Shown here piece by piece: positions 54,708-64,000 of a stretch of 64,000 bases of DNA. This DNA comes from Salinisphaera sp. Q1T1-3. GTDB taxonomy: Bacteria; Pseudomonadota; Gammaproteobacteria; Nevskiales; Salinisphaeraceae. Position 1 is the first letter of the stretch. Every line of letters begins with the position of its first letter. A program made the position numbers and the translations under genes. Below the pieces are notes generated by a model. The model searched no databases, was not told the DNA's origin, and was given only the letters and a program-made list of their open reading frames with translations. The stretch lies in the NCBI RefSeq assembly GCF_003602005.1, contig NZ_QZWD01000001.1, forward strand, positions 1-64,000, in the 5' to 3' direction.

Positions 54708-54785
54708 CGATGACAGAAAAATATTCATTTGAGTAATGCGTCAGCCCTTTCTAGACTGCGCGCCACTGAAAACAGGAGCACGAGC

Positions 54786-56195
54786 ATGGGCCAGACGCTT
54801 TACGAGAAGATATGGAACGAGCATTGCGTCACGGACAACAGTGATGACGCGCTGCTCTACATCGACCGTCACATGGTCCATGAAGTCACCTCGCCCCAGG
54901 CCTTTGAAGGGCTGCGGCTGGCCGGCCGCGGCCTGTGGCGGACCAATGCGAATCTGGCGGTGCCGGACCACAACGTGCCGACGGTCAACCGCGACGGCGG
55001 TATTGCCGACCCGATTTCCCGCGCCCAGGTCGAAGCATTGCAGGCCAACTGCAACGCCTTCGGAGTCCGCCTGTTCGGCATGGGCGACCCGCGTCAGGGC
55101 ATCGTCCATATCATCGGCCCGGAGCAGGGCGCCACGCAGCCGGGCATGACCATCGTCTGCGGTGATTCGCACACCGCGACTCACGGCGCCTTCGGGGCGT
55201 TGGCCTTCGGTATCGGCACCTCGGAAGTCGAGCATGTTCTGGCCACGCAGACGCTGCCCCAGGCCCGGTCTAAGACCATGCTGGTGCGCGTCGACGGGCA
55301 CACCGCACCGGGGATTTCGGGCAAGGACATCATGCTCGCCATCATCGGCAAGATCGGCACTGCCGGCGGCACGGGCTATGTCATCGAGTACGGCGGCCAG
55401 GCGATCCGCGATCTGTCGATGGAAGGCCGCATGACGATGTGCAACATGTCCATCGAGGCCGGCGCACGCGCGGGCATGGTGGCCGTCGATGACAAGACGA
55501 TCGACTACATGCGCGGCCGGACGTATGCGCCGGACGAAACCCAGTGGGACGACGCCGAGCGCTACTGGCGCACGCTGGTTTCCGATGAGGATGCCGAATA
55601 CGATCGCGTGGTCACGCTCGACGCCGCCGAGATCGCGCCGCAGATCACCTGGGGAACCTCGCCCGAGATGGTGGTGCCGATTACCGCGCGTGTGCCGGAT
55701 CCGGCACACGCGCCCGATGCCGGTCAGGCAAAGAGCTGGACCCGAGCACTGGAATACATGGATCTGACTGCCGGTGTGCCAATGACCGAGATCATGCTGG
55801 ACAAGGTCTTTCTCGGCTCCTGTACCAATGCCCGCATCGAGGATCTGCGCGTCGCCGCACAATATCTGGCGGGCCGACGCATCGCGCCGAACATCAAGCT
55901 CGCCATGGTGGTGCCCGGTTCCGGTCTCGTGAAACTGCAGGCCGAAAAAGAGGGCCTGGATGCGATCTTCAAGGCCGCCGGTTTCGAATGGCGTGATGCC
56001 GGATGTTCCATGTGCCTGGGCATGAACGACGATAATCTGATGCCCGGCGAGCGCTGTGCCTCGACATCGAATCGCAATTTCGAGGGTCGTCAGGGCAAGG
56101 GCGGGCGTACCCATCTGGTCAGTCCCGCCATGGCGGCCGCCGCCGCGGTCTACGGCCACTTCGTCGATATTCGCGATCTGGATGGCGGCGCGTGA
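54786..56195 (+). CDS. leuC: 3-isopropylmalate dehydratase large subunit
   Basis: 469 residues from ATG 54786 (GGAG nine bases upstream). Aconitase-fold protein: [37 protein letters not shown], the three [4Fe-4S] cysteines in [15 protein letters not shown] and GCSMCLGMN, and [19 protein letters not shown], all conserved. With LeuD it isomerises 2- to 3-isopropylmalate. First gene of leuC-leuD-leuB; leuD starts 104 bases later. leuA is not adjacent. Confidence 0.97.
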   Translation: MGQTLYEKIWNEHCVTDNSDDALLYIDRHMVHEVTSPQAFEGLRLAGRGLWRTNANLAVPDHNVPTVNRDGGIADPISRAQVEALQANCNAFGVRLFGMGDPRQGIVHIIGPEQGATQPGMTIVCGDSHTATHGAFGALAFGIGTSEVEHVLATQTLPQARSKTMLVRVDGHTAPGISGKDIMLAIIGKIGTAGGTGYVIEYGGQAIRDLSMEGRMTMCNMSIEAGARAGMVAVDDKTIDYMRGRTYAPDETQWDDAERYWRTLVSDEDAEYDRVVTLDAAEIAPQITWGTSPEMVVPITARVPDPAHAPDAGQAKSWTRALEYMDLTAGVPMTEIMLDKVFLGSCTNARIEDLRVAAQYLAGRRIAPNIKLAMVVPGSGLVKLQAEKEGLDAIFKAAGFEWRDAGCSMCLGMNDDNLMPGERCASTSNRNFEGRQGKGGRTHLVSPAMAAAAAVYGHFVDIRDLDGGA

Positions 56196-56299
56196 CTCCG
56201 GGCCGCTCGATCGGGCCCCGGTTCGAGTTCGCGCCGCCGCTGCGTCGTCGCGGCGCTGATCGCATCGACTGATTTTCAACGAATTTCCGAGAGACCGAC

Positions 56300-56944
56300 A
56301 TGCAGGCATTCACCATTCACGAAGGGCTGGTCGCACCATTGGATCGCGCCAATGTCGATACTGACGCCATCATTCCGAAGCAGTATCTGAAATCGATCCG
56401 CAAGACCGGTTTTGGCCCGTACCTGTTCGACGACATGCGTTATCTCGACGCCGGCGGGCTGGATATCGATGTAGCCGATCGGCGCGAGGATCCGGATTTC
56501 GTGCTCAACCAGACGCCGTGGCGAGGGGCTTCGATCCTGCTCGCCCGCGAGAACTTCGGCTGCGGCTCCTCCCGCGAGCACGCCGTCTGGGCGCTCGAGA
56601 ACTACGGCTTTCGGGCCGTCATCGCGCCGAGCTTTGCCGATATCTTCTACAACAACTGCTTCAAGAACGGTGTGCTGCCGATCCGACTGGCCGACGACGA
56701 AGTGGATGCCCTGTTCGATGCCGCGCAGGATCCGCAGGGGCTGACCCTGCGCGTCGACCTGTTCGAGCAGCAGGTCAGTCGGGCCGACGGGCCGAGTTAT
56801 GCGTTCGCGATCGACGCCAATCGGCGTGCGAGCATGCTCGAAGGGCTCGATCACATCGGCGAAACGCTGCAACAGGCCGAGGCGATCCGGGCCTTCGAGA
56901 CGAAACGGGCCACGGATCGTCCGTGGCTGTTCCGCGATCTCTAG
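56300..56944 (+). CDS. leuD: 3-isopropylmalate dehydratase small subunit
   Basis: 214 residues. [40 protein letters not shown] and [21 protein letters not shown] form the swivel domain that closes over the LeuC cluster. GAGAG lies ten bases before the ATG. The stop TAG (56942-56944) is shared with the first base of dispersed repeat copy H, so the native end of the gene is where the insertion occurred. Confidence 0.96.
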   Translation: MQAFTIHEGLVAPLDRANVDTDAIIPKQYLKSIRKTGFGPYLFDDMRYLDAGGLDIDVADRREDPDFVLNQTPWRGASILLARENFGCGSSREHAVWALENYGFRAVIAPSFADIFYNNCFKNGVLPIRLADDEVDALFDAAQDPQGLTLRVDLFEQQVSRADGPSYAFAIDANRRASMLEGLDHIGETLQQAEAIRAFETKRATDRPWLFRDL

Positions 56945-57219
56945 GGCCTGCCGATGTTTCGTGCGAGTCCGCGCCAAGTGCGCTCGGAAATTGACGATGG
57001 GCGGCGAGACGAGGCGTCGTGCGCGCCGTGCAGTCATTCTGTGCCAGCGTGCTAGGGCCTGTTGATGTTTCGTCCGAGCGCCGCGTTGGCGCCACAAATC
57101 CCGCCCGGCGGCGTTGCGAGCCTTGATCGTGGCACGCCACGATACGGCGACTCGCGGCTTGTCCGACACACGGCGGTCTCTCGACGAAAAGGCGCTCACA
57201 CGAAACATCAACAGGCCCT
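56944..57219 (-). repeat. Dispersed repeat copy H, composite, between leuD and leuB
   Basis: First part (56944-57051) is one half of the repeat in the B orientation, starting GGGCCTGCCGATGTTTCGTG. At the repeat's own internal CTAG (57051-57054) a second complete end starts, GGGCCTGTTGATGTTTCGTC plus the variant CGAGCGCCGCGTTGGCGC, then the other half resumes (GCGTTGCGAG, palindrome ATCGTGGC-AC-GCCACGAT, CTCTCGACGAAAAGGCGCTC) and finishes CGAAACATCAACAGGCCC. It nearly fills the 368-base gap in the leu operon. Confidence 0.8.
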
Positions 57220-57312
57220 GGCGGGTTCTGGATTCGTGATCGGTGCGCGGTCGGCCGGTCACGGCATCGGCCCGTGCACCGTATTTTTCGCAACATGTTT
57301 CAAGGACGCCAT

Positions 57313-58389
57313 ATGACGTCACGTATTCTGGTCATGTCGGGCGATGGAGTCGGCCCGGAAATCTGTCGTGAAGCCGTCCGGGTGCTCGATGCCCTGGTCA
57401 GTGACCACGGGCTGGATGTCGAACTGGACGAAGCGCTGGTCGGCGGTGCCGCGTACGACGCCGAGGGCGACCCGCTTCCGCCGACCTCGCTGGCCGCCGC
57501 GCGCGAGGCCGATGCCGTGTTGTTCGGGGCCATCGGCGGGCCGCAGTGGGATGGACTACCGCGCGCGAGTCGGCCCGAATCGGGCCTGCTGCGGCTGCGC
57601 AGCGAACTCGATCTGTTCGCCAATCTGCGTCCGGCGATGCTCTATCCGCAGCTGGCCCATGCCTCGGCACTCAAGCCCGCGATGGTCTCGGCACTGGACA
57701 TCATGATCGTGCGCGAGCTGACGGGCGGCATCTATTTCGGCAAGCCGGCCGGCAACGGTGTCAACGAGGCCGGTCGCCGCGAGGCCTGGAACACGATGCG
57801 CTACGACGAGGACGAGATCGTGCGGATCGGACGTCGTGCCTTCGAGATCGCGCGGGCGCGCAACGGTCGGCTCTGCAGTGTCGACAAGGCCAATGTGCTC
57901 GATGTCAGCCAGCTCTGGCGCGACGTCATGACCGAGCTCGCCGCCGAATATCCGGACGTCGAGCTCACGCACATGTACGTCGACAACGCGGCGATGCAGC
58001 TCGTGCGGGCCCCCAAACAGTTCGATACCGTGGTTACCGGCAATCTGTTCGGCGATATTCTCTCGGATGCGGCGGCCATGCTGACCGGCTCCATCGGCAT
58101 GCTGCCCTCGGCCGCCCTCAACGCCACCGGACGCGGGATGTACGAGCCGGTTCATGGAAGCGCACCCGACATCGCCGGCCAGGGCGTGGCCAATCCGCTC
58201 GCGGCGATCCTGTCGGTGGCGATGATGCTGCGTTATTCGTTGAACCGGGGCGATCTGGCCGATCGTGTTGAGCATGCCGTTGGCCAGGCGCTCGACCGGG
58301 GGCTGCGCACGCGCGACATCATGGATGATGAAACCCAGATCGCCAGCACTCAGGAGATGGGAGGTGCGATTGTGGATATGCTACGTTGA
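57313..58389 (+). CDS. leuB: 3-isopropylmalate dehydrogenase
   Basis: 358 residues from ATG 57313 (AAGGAC eight bases upstream); a longer in-frame ATG at 57274 is less likely. [38 protein letters not shown] (substrate arginines), [29 protein letters not shown] and [19 protein letters not shown] cover the NAD-dependent isopropylmalate dehydrogenase pattern. It gives 2-oxoisocaproate for leucine. Separated from leuD by the repeat, which may affect its expression. Confidence 0.96.
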   Translation: MTSRILVMSGDGVGPEICREAVRVLDALVSDHGLDVELDEALVGGAAYDAEGDPLPPTSLAAAREADAVLFGAIGGPQWDGLPRASRPESGLLRLRSELDLFANLRPAMLYPQLAHASALKPAMVSALDIMIVRELTGGIYFGKPAGNGVNEAGRREAWNTMRYDEDEIVRIGRRAFEIARARNGRLCSVDKANVLDVSQLWRDVMTELAAEYPDVELTHMYVDNAAMQLVRAPKQFDTVVTGNLFGDILSDAAAMLTGSIGMLPSAALNATGRGMYEPVHGSAPDIAGQGVANPLAAILSVAMMLRYSLNRGDLADRVEHAVGQALDRGLRTRDIMDDETQIASTQEMGGAIVDMLR

Positions 58390-58454
58390 TATAAAAGGTT
58401 GATCTCGCACGTCTCCGGTTCGGGGTACCGGTCCACGGTGAGACATCGGAGCCG

Positions 58455-60803
58455 ATGTGGGGGAGTGCAAGGGGCATGGTGCGACGGTTTTCCGGACGTC
58501 GGGCGAATACAGTCGCGGCGCGTTGTCAGATGTGGGGCAGGCGCGTCGCTGCCGCGGCATCGATACTGGCAATGCTCGGTGGGTCCGGCACTGCCGCGGC
58601 GCTGTCCTTCGGCGCCATGCAGGTCCAATCGGCCCTGAATCAGCCGCTCCGGGCGCAGGTCTGGCTCAACGGCACCGCGACACCGGCCGAGTCGCTGGAT
58701 GTGCATATGGCCTCGGCCGCGCGTTTCGCCGACCTGGGCGTGCGCCGCAGCGCGCTGATCGACCGGATTCACATCGAGACCCAGCCGGACGGTAATCGCG
58801 TGCGTGTCACGCTCACCACGCAACGCCCGGTCGACGAACCCTTCGTGAACTTCGTGCTGGAGGCCGTCTCGGGCGGCGGTTCGTCGCTGCACGAATACAC
58901 GGCACTGCTCGACCCGGCCGAAGGCGATCGCCGAGCGGTATCCGGATCGGCGGCATATGGTGCGCCGGCAAACAATGATTCGCGATCGGCCGGGAACGCC
59001 GCACGTGTGCTGCCGCCCATTCCGCATTCGGCGCATGCAACCGGCGATCGCGCGATGCGTCATCGTGTTACGGCCGGCGAAACGTTATGGACGATTGCCG
59101 GCCGTCGGGCGCCGCCCGGCATATCGGTCTCGCGTGCGGCATGGGCCATCTATCAGGCCAATCCGGGGGCCTTCGGCAGCGGGCCCGGCGTTCTGCGGCA
59201 GGGGGCGATATTGAATATCCCCGCCGCCGCCCGGATGCGGGACGTATCGACTGACGCGGCCACGAGCCGACTGGCTGCCGCGTCCGGCGGCACGACGTCG
59301 GACGAAAGCCGTGTGGCATCGAACGACGCGGCGGCGACGCGTGCCAGCGGTCAGTCGCCGCCACCGCCGGATCGCATGGTCGCGGCAAGTCGGGACGACC
59401 GATCCAGCACAGCGGAGGCGGCCTCATCCGGGGGCGGTACACCGGTCGAGATCAGCGCGGCCGACGAGACAGCGACATTCGGTACGCTCATGCTGCCGGA
59501 GGATCGTGCCTGGCCGACATCGACGGCATCGCAGGGCACGCCGGACGGCGCCGAAGCCGCCGCCGATAACGCCACTGCCGGCGCGACGAGTGCGGCTGGC
59601 CCGATGGCGAATACGCCGGATGGGGCCAGTGACATGTCCGCGTCGTCCCTGAACGCACCGACTATCGAGCCGAGCACGTCCACGGCGTCTGATACGTCGT
59701 CGACGGGAACATCGAACAATGACGCGACCGAGGAGAGCACGCTTTTCGGGACGCGCAATCTGTTGTTGCTTCTCGTGCTGCTGCTGATCGCGTTTGCCTA
59801 TGTGCGTCGTCGACAGCAGCGGGCGCCGGCGGTATCCGGTGCTGCCGGCCAACCGACGGCCGGTGCGACCCGGGCGCGTACCGCGGGCGAGGCATCGACG
59901 TCGGCCGCGACATCGGATACCGGGCAGGCGCGTGCCGAACCGCCGCTACGGGACGAGCCGGCCTGGCTGGTGTCGGCGGCCACGCCGTCACGGCATGAAC
60001 GCGCGAAGACCACGTCCACGACCGCCGACGAGGCCGGTCCGGAAACATACAGCGACATCGATGATGGCGCGGACTCGAACGCGCCGCACGACGCCGGGTC
60101 AGACACGCACGACGAGACGCGTGATGCTGTCCCGAGCGCTGAATACGCGACACCGGAGACGTCTGCCTCGCCGGCAAGCGCACAGGTTTCGGCGCTGGCC
60201 GAGACCGGGCAGGAGACTCCCGCACCCGATGCGGCCCAGCCGTCGGCCGATGCCGACACACCGGCGGCCGAGAGCGGGCCGGGTGCGCCGCGTGAGCGCG
60301 ATCCCACGGTGGATTTCGAACCGGCCCCGTTCGAAAGCAGACCCCGCATGCATGACGCCGGTACCGCTGAGCCCGGGCTGGATTTCGATGCCGGAAGCAC
60401 GGCCCAGGAGACGACGTCATCCGATCCGGAGATCTCGCTGTCGTCGACCGGATCCGCTGCGTCGACCGAATCCGCTGAACCGGCCGACGCGTCGGAAAAC
60501 GCCGCATGGCCTGATACCGCCGCCGATGCGGAGACTCGCATCGAGACCCCGTCGCGCTATGGTCTCGAAATGATCGATCCCGGTGAGTTCGATCTGTACG
60601 ATGCCGGCTCGCCGAACGCCGAGACCCCCGATGAGAGCGACGACCAAGACAGCCTGCAGATCCGTCTCGATCTCGCCCGGATGTATATCGACATGGACGA
60701 CGTCTCGGCGGCACGCGAATTGGCCGAGGATGTCCGCGCCCGCGGCGACGAGTCACAGCGCGCGACGGCCGAGCGGTTGCTCGGCGAGATTGCCGCTCGC
60801 TGA
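58455..60803 (+). CDS. fimV: FimV-type peptidoglycan-binding pilus/polarity protein
   Basis: 782 residues. Signal peptide to about residue 50, then the FimV N-terminal domain (LSFGAMQVQSALNQPLRAQVWL ... DEPFVNFVLEA, cited in part), a LysM-like domain about 195-255 (VTAGETLWTIAGRRAPPGIS ... VLRQGAILNIP), a long Ala/Ser/Thr-rich linker, one membrane helix about 435-450 (NLLLLLVLLLIAFAYVRRR), an acidic cytoplasmic region rich in Glu/Asp/Ala and the conserved C-terminal TPR-like FimV domain (LQIRLDLARMYIDMDDVSAA). FimV (HubP in Vibrio) organises the pole for type IV pili. It matches the pilA gene here. The order leuB-fimV-truA-trpF is shared with Pseudomonas. Confidence 0.92.
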   Translation: MWGSARGMVRRFSGRRANTVAARCQMWGRRVAAAASILAMLGGSGTAAALSFGAMQVQSALNQPLRAQVWLNGTATPAESLDVHMASAARFADLGVRRSALIDRIHIETQPDGNRVRVTLTTQRPVDEPFVNFVLEAVSGGGSSLHEYTALLDPAEGDRRAVSGSAAYGAPANNDSRSAGNAARVLPPIPHSAHATGDRAMRHRVTAGETLWTIAGRRAPPGISVSRAAWAIYQANPGAFGSGPGVLRQGAILNIPAAARMRDVSTDAATSRLAAASGGTTSDESRVASNDAAATRASGQSPPPPDRMVAASRDDRSSTAEAASSGGGTPVEISAADETATFGTLMLPEDRAWPTSTASQGTPDGAEAAADNATAGATSAAGPMANTPDGASDMSASSLNAPTIEPSTSTASDTSSTGTSNNDATEESTLFGTRNLLLLLVLLLIAFAYVRRRQQRAPAVSGAAGQPTAGATRARTAGEASTSAATSDTGQARAEPPLRDEPAWLVSAATPSRHERAKTTSTTADEAGPETYSDIDDGADSNAPHDAGSDTHDETRDAVPSAEYATPETSASPASAQVSALAETGQETPAPDAAQPSADADTPAAESGPGAPRERDPTVDFEPAPFESRPRMHDAGTAEPGLDFDAGSTAQETTSSDPEISLSSTGSAASTESAEPADASENAAWPDTAADAETRIETPSRYGLEMIDPGEFDLYDAGSPNAETPDESDDQDSLQIRLDLARMYIDMDDVSAARELAEDVRARGDESQRATAERLLGEIAAR

Positions 60804-60839
60804 CTCGCAGGGCGTTGCGGCTCGGCGCGGGGCACCGTG

Positions 60840-61619
60840 ATGCGCTGGGCAGCCTGCATCGAATACGACGGCAGCGGCTATCACGGTTGGCAGAGCCAGC
60901 CCCATGCCGCCAGCGTGCAGGATACGCTCGAGGCAGCCTTGTCCCGGGTTGCCAACGAGCCGATTCGGGTCGTGTGCAGCGGTCGTACCGACACCGGCGT
61001 TCATGCACAGGGGCAGATCGTGCACTTCGATACCGCGGCTGTTCGTCGGGATCGCAGCTGGCTGCTCGGTACCAATCGATATCTGCCCGACGACATCGCG
61101 CCGCAGTGGTTCGTGCCGGTCTCTGACGATTTCCATGCGCGCTTTCAGGCGGTCGCACGGGAATATCGGTACTGGATCATGGATCGGGATGCCCCGTCGG
61201 CGCTGTGGCGCAACCGGGTCTGGCACGTTCATCACCGGCTCGATCACGAGGCAATGCACATCGCTGCCCAGTCGCTGCTCGGGCGACAGGACTTCTCTGC
61301 TTTTCGTGCGGCAGGCTGCCAGGCCAAGAGCCCCGTGCGCGACGTGCGCGCGATCTCGGTGGTGCGTCACGGCGACTGGATCCGGCTGGATATTCGTGCC
61401 AATGCCTTTCTCCATCACATGGTGCGCAATATCGTCGGCACGCTGGCCGTGATCGGCCGAGGCGAGGCGTCGACCGATTGGGTGGCAGCGCTGCTGCGCG
61501 GCGGCGATCGGAAACAGGCGGGCATGACCGCACCGGCGGCCGGTCTGTCATTACGCCGCGTGCACTATCCCGAGCCGGTCGCGCTTCCGGAACCGGCGAT
61601 CGACGACGCGGGCTGGTAG
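60840..61619 (+). CDS. truA: tRNA pseudouridine(38-40) synthase
   Basis: 259 residues. IEYDGSGYHGWQSQPHAASV, the catalytic Asp in VVCSGRTDTGVHAQGQIVHF and the C-terminal FLHHMVRNIVGTLAVIG are the TruA marks. It isomerises U38-40 in the anticodon arm. A GTG three bases upstream is an alternative start. trpF follows after 12 bases. Confidence 0.96.
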   Translation: MRWAACIEYDGSGYHGWQSQPHAASVQDTLEAALSRVANEPIRVVCSGRTDTGVHAQGQIVHFDTAAVRRDRSWLLGTNRYLPDDIAPQWFVPVSDDFHARFQAVAREYRYWIMDRDAPSALWRNRVWHVHHRLDHEAMHIAAQSLLGRQDFSAFRAAGCQAKSPVRDVRAISVVRHGDWIRLDIRANAFLHHMVRNIVGTLAVIGRGEASTDWVAALLRGGDRKQAGMTAPAAGLSLRRVHYPEPVALPEPAIDDAGW

Positions 61620-61631
61620 AATCATCCGGCT

Positions 61632-62297
61632 ATGACAGTCCTTGCTCGTCCATCGCCATTGGCGCCGCGGCGCGTGCGCACCAAGATCTGCGGCGTCGGT
61701 TCGACGGCCGACGCACGCGCGGCCGTGGCGGCCGGTGCGGATGCGCTGGGGCTGTCCTTCGCCCACAACAGTACGCGGCGCCTCGATCTGCCATTGGCCG
61801 ACGAGATCAGCCGCGCGGTCGGGCCGTTCGTGAGCCGCGTGGGGTTGTTCATGGACGACGACGCCTCCATGGTCAATGCCGTGCTGGCAGCGGTGTCGCT
61901 GGACATGCTTCAGTTTCACGGCGATGAATCGCCGGCGTTCTGTCGTCGATTCGGCAAGCCGTATATCAAGGCCGTGGCCATGGGCGAAGGCGACGTCTCG
62001 CTTCCGGCAGTCGCGGCGCGTTATCCGGATGCCGCGGCGCTGCTGCTGGATGGCAACCGACGCGGCCAGCCCGGCGGGCGCGGCGAGACATTCGACTGGG
62101 GCGTCGATTTTGGCGCGGTGGACGTCCCGGTCATCGTGGCCGGCGGGCTCCATGCCGGCAATGTGGGGCAGGCGATCGCATCGCTTGCGCCGTACGCCGT
62201 GGATGTCAGTAGTGGCGTCGAGGCCACACGTGGTGTGAAATCGACACAAAAGATGCAGGCGTTCATAAACGCGGTTCTCAAGGCAGGTCAGACATGA
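61632..62297 (+). CDS. trpF: Phosphoribosylanthranilate isomerase
   Basis: 221 residues, TIM barrel. Catalytic Cys in RTKICGVGS (about residue 20) and catalytic Asp in [10 protein letters not shown] (about 140), with LQFHGDES and [12 protein letters not shown] for the phosphate site. It opens PRA to CdRP in tryptophan synthesis. trpF-trpB overlap by four bases (ATGA). The N-terminal about ten residues ([10 protein letters not shown]) exceed the core. Confidence 0.96.
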   Translation: MTVLARPSPLAPRRVRTKICGVGSTADARAAVAAGADALGLSFAHNSTRRLDLPLADEISRAVGPFVSRVGLFMDDDASMVNAVLAAVSLDMLQFHGDESPAFCRRFGKPYIKAVAMGEGDVSLPAVAARYPDAAALLLDGNRRGQPGGRGETFDWGVDFGAVDVPVIVAGGLHAGNVGQAIASLAPYAVDVSSGVEATRGVKSTQKMQAFINAVLKAGQT

Positions 62298-63544
62298 GTA
62301 CGACGATATCGCCCGATACCCGTTCCCATCCGGCCCCCGGTGAGCATGCGTGGCGGGATACGCCGGATGGTCGCGGCCACTTCGGGCCCTACGGCGGCCG
62401 TTTCGTCGCCGAAACGCTCATGGCGCCGCTGGACGAGCTGGCGCGCGCCTATGATGAGGCGCGGGTCGATGAAGCCTTCATGGCACGGCTGCATGCCGAT
62501 CTGGCCGACTTCGTCGGCCGTCCGACGCCGCTGTATCACGCCGAGCGATTGTCCGAAAAGGCCGGCGGCGCGCAGATCTGGTTCAAACGCGAGGACCTGA
62601 GCCACACGGGCGCGCACAAGATCAACAATACCGTTGGTCAGGCCCTGTTGGCCGCGCGTATGGGCAAGACCCGCGTGATCGCGGAAACCGGCGCCGGTCA
62701 GCATGGCGTGGCGACTGCCACGGTCGCCGCCCGGCTCGGGCTGACATGCGTGGTCTACATGGGCAGCGAGGACATGCGACGACAGGCGACCAACGTCTAT
62801 CGCATGCGCCTGCTCGGCGCCGAGGTCCGGCCCGTGGACTCTGGCTCGAAGACGCTCAAGGATGCGATGAACGAAGCACTTCGCGACTGGGTCGCGAACG
62901 TGGACGATACGTTCTACATCATCGGCACGGTCGCCGGCCCGGCGCCGTATCCGGCCATGGTCCGCGATTTCCAGGCCGTGATCGGACAAGAGGCACGCCG
63001 CCAGATGCAGGAGCGTCTAAAACGCCTGCCGGACGCGCTCGTGGCGTGCGTCGGCGGCGGTTCGAATGCGATCGGTCTGTTCTATCCGTTCCTGGATGAC
63101 AAAGACGTGGCCATTCACGGCGTCGAGGCCGGTGGCGACGGCATCGAGACCGGTCGTCATGCCGCGCCCCTGTCCTCGGGGCGATCCGGCGTGCTGCACG
63201 GTAATCGGACGTACCTCATGCAGGACGACAACGGCCAGATTCTGGGCACGCACTCGATTTCCGCCGGGCTCGACTACCCGGGCGTCGGGCCGGAACATTC
63301 CTGGCTCAAGGATATCGGTCGCGCCAATTATGTCTCGGTGACCGATGCCGAAGCGCTCGATGCATTTCACGAATGCACCCGCATCGAAGGCATCATGCCC
63401 GCACTGGAATCGGCACATGCGGTGGCCTACGCACGCAAGCTCGCGGCCACGATGTCCCCGGACCAGGTCGTGCTGGTGAACATGTCCGGTCGCGGCGACA
63501 AGGATATGTCGAGTGTGGCCGAGGCGGCGGGAGAGACGCTGTGA
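62294..63544 (+). CDS. trpB: Tryptophan synthase beta chain
   Basis: 416 residues. PLP Lys in [32 protein letters not shown] near the start, [17 protein letters not shown], and the phosphate-binding GGGSNAIG are intact. It joins indole and serine. The first 30 residues form an extension before the conserved [10 protein letters not shown]. Four-base overlaps with trpF and trpA show translational coupling. Confidence 0.97.
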   Translation: MSTTISPDTRSHPAPGEHAWRDTPDGRGHFGPYGGRFVAETLMAPLDELARAYDEARVDEAFMARLHADLADFVGRPTPLYHAERLSEKAGGAQIWFKREDLSHTGAHKINNTVGQALLAARMGKTRVIAETGAGQHGVATATVAARLGLTCVVYMGSEDMRRQATNVYRMRLLGAEVRPVDSGSKTLKDAMNEALRDWVANVDDTFYIIGTVAGPAPYPAMVRDFQAVIGQEARRQMQERLKRLPDALVACVGGGSNAIGLFYPFLDDKDVAIHGVEAGGDGIETGRHAAPLSSGRSGVLHGNRTYLMQDDNGQILGTHSISAGLDYPGVGPEHSWLKDIGRANYVSVTDAEALDAFHECTRIEGIMPALESAHAVAYARKLAATMSPDQVVLVNMSGRGDKDMSSVAEAAGETL

Positions 63545-64000
63545 ACCGACTCGACACGCGTTTCGATGCGCTGCGGCAGCGCGGCCGGACGGCTCTCATC
63601 CCGTATCTGACGGCCGGGGATCCCGGACCGGATGCCACGGTCGGATTCATGCACGGCCTGGTCGAGGCCGGCGCCGATGTCATCGAGCTCGGTGTGCCGT
63701 TCACCGATCCGATGGCTGACGGCCCGGTGATCCAGGCGGCCTGTGAACGGGCGTTGGCCAACGGCACCAGCCTCAAGGGTGTGTTGTCGATGGTGGCGCA
63801 GTTCCGCGAGCGCGATGCCGAAACCCCGGTCGTGCTGATGGGGTATTACAACCCGATCGATCGCATGGGGCTGTCGACGTTCTGCGAGGCCGCTCGCAAC
63901 TCAGGCGTCGACGGCGTGCTGATTGTCGACGTCACGGCCGAGGAAGCGCCGGAAGTGCTGCCCGAGCTCAGTGCCGCCGCCTTGTCGCCCGTCTGCCTGA
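63541..64000 (+). CDS. trpA: Tryptophan synthase alpha chain (cut by window end)
   Basis: The first 153 codons are present, no stop before the end of the window. Starts at GTG 63541, overlapping the trpB stop (GTGA). Catalytic Glu in [20 protein letters not shown] (about residue 48) and Asp in the [12 protein letters not shown] segment (LTAGDPG, about 25) are seen; [13 protein letters not shown] follows. It cleaves indole-glycerol-phosphate to indole. In Pseudomonas-type order accD often comes next, not testable here. Confidence 0.95.
   Translation, partial: MNRLDTRFDALRQRGRTALIPYLTAGDPGPDATVGFMHGLVEAGADVIELGVPFTDPMADGPVIQAACERALANGTSLKGVLSMVAQFRERDAETPVVLMGYYNPIDRMGLSTFCEAARNSGVDGVLIVDVTAEEAPEVLPELSAAALSPVCL

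Noticed and set aside
1-64000. CRISPR array, tRNA, rRNA, prophage or toxin-antitoxin genes
   Set aside because: Looked for regularly spaced short repeats, cloverleaf-like intergenic sequences, integrases beyond IS elements and small paired genes; none was convincing. The dispersed repeats are not regularly spaced and have no spacers.

Overview
The window is a high-GC chromosomal stretch of a free-living gammaproteobacterium. The order fimV-truA-trpF-trpB-trpA is the Pseudomonas-type order, and parE/parC, epmB-efp-epmA, aat-infA, ftsK-lolA-rarA and cysG are all of gammaproteobacterial type. The CrbS/CrbR-like pair, the acidic exopolysaccharide genes and the PEP-CTERM protein would suit a marine or halophilic member; a Salinisphaera-like organism is my guess, from recall and not from any search.

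Layout. 1-1290: wreckage of three insertion sequences (two IS3 family, one IS4 family). 1366-10112: surface polysaccharide genes: FkbM methyltransferase, WcaJ-type initiating sugar-phosphate transferase, a glycosyltransferase-like protein, UDP-glucuronate 4-epimerase, ManC and a TviB-type dehydrogenase. 10489-13295: a pilin gene followed by an O-antigen-ligase-like membrane protein that is probably its oligosaccharyltransferase, plus an unknown anchored protein. 13470-21355: housekeeping (infA, aat, an acyltransferase, ftsK, lolA, a VanZ-like gene, rarA). 21823-28730: a dehalogenase, a LuxR-type response regulator, a PEP-CTERM protein and an SLC5-domain hybrid kinase resembling the CrbS/MxtR acetate-switch sensor. 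28843-33675: serS, then cysB/tauE/cysG (sulfur). 34100-41513: yccA and a signalling operon (hybrid kinase with three receiver domains, cheR, cheB, response-regulator diguanylate cyclase). 41580-52699: xseB, parE, parC, the EF-P lysylation genes, psd, prmB, aroC. 52731-64000: a TPR protein, a LysR regulator divergent from leuC-leuD-leuB, then fimV-truA-trpFBA (trpA cut by the window end).

The main structure not explained by genes is a dispersed non-coding repeat family of about 270-315 bp with inverted ends (GGGCCTGTTGATGTTTCG and its complement), present as complete, truncated, composite or single-end copies at about ten places. Most intact ends sit at the TA of a CTAG tetranucleotide, and four genes (the 222-residue hypothetical at 10489, parE, the LysR gene, leuD) end in a TAG stop codon whose G is, or replaces, the first base of the repeat. 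It carries no transposase and behaves like a MITE mobilised in trans. A second observation is a cheR-cheB pair with no chemoreceptor, fused by overlaps to a hybrid kinase whose coiled coil contains an exact match to the chemoreceptor methylation decapeptide pattern.

No tRNA, rRNA or CRISPR array was seen. Starts were chosen by family alignment from memory and by visible Shine-Dalgarno sequences; no database comparison was possible.
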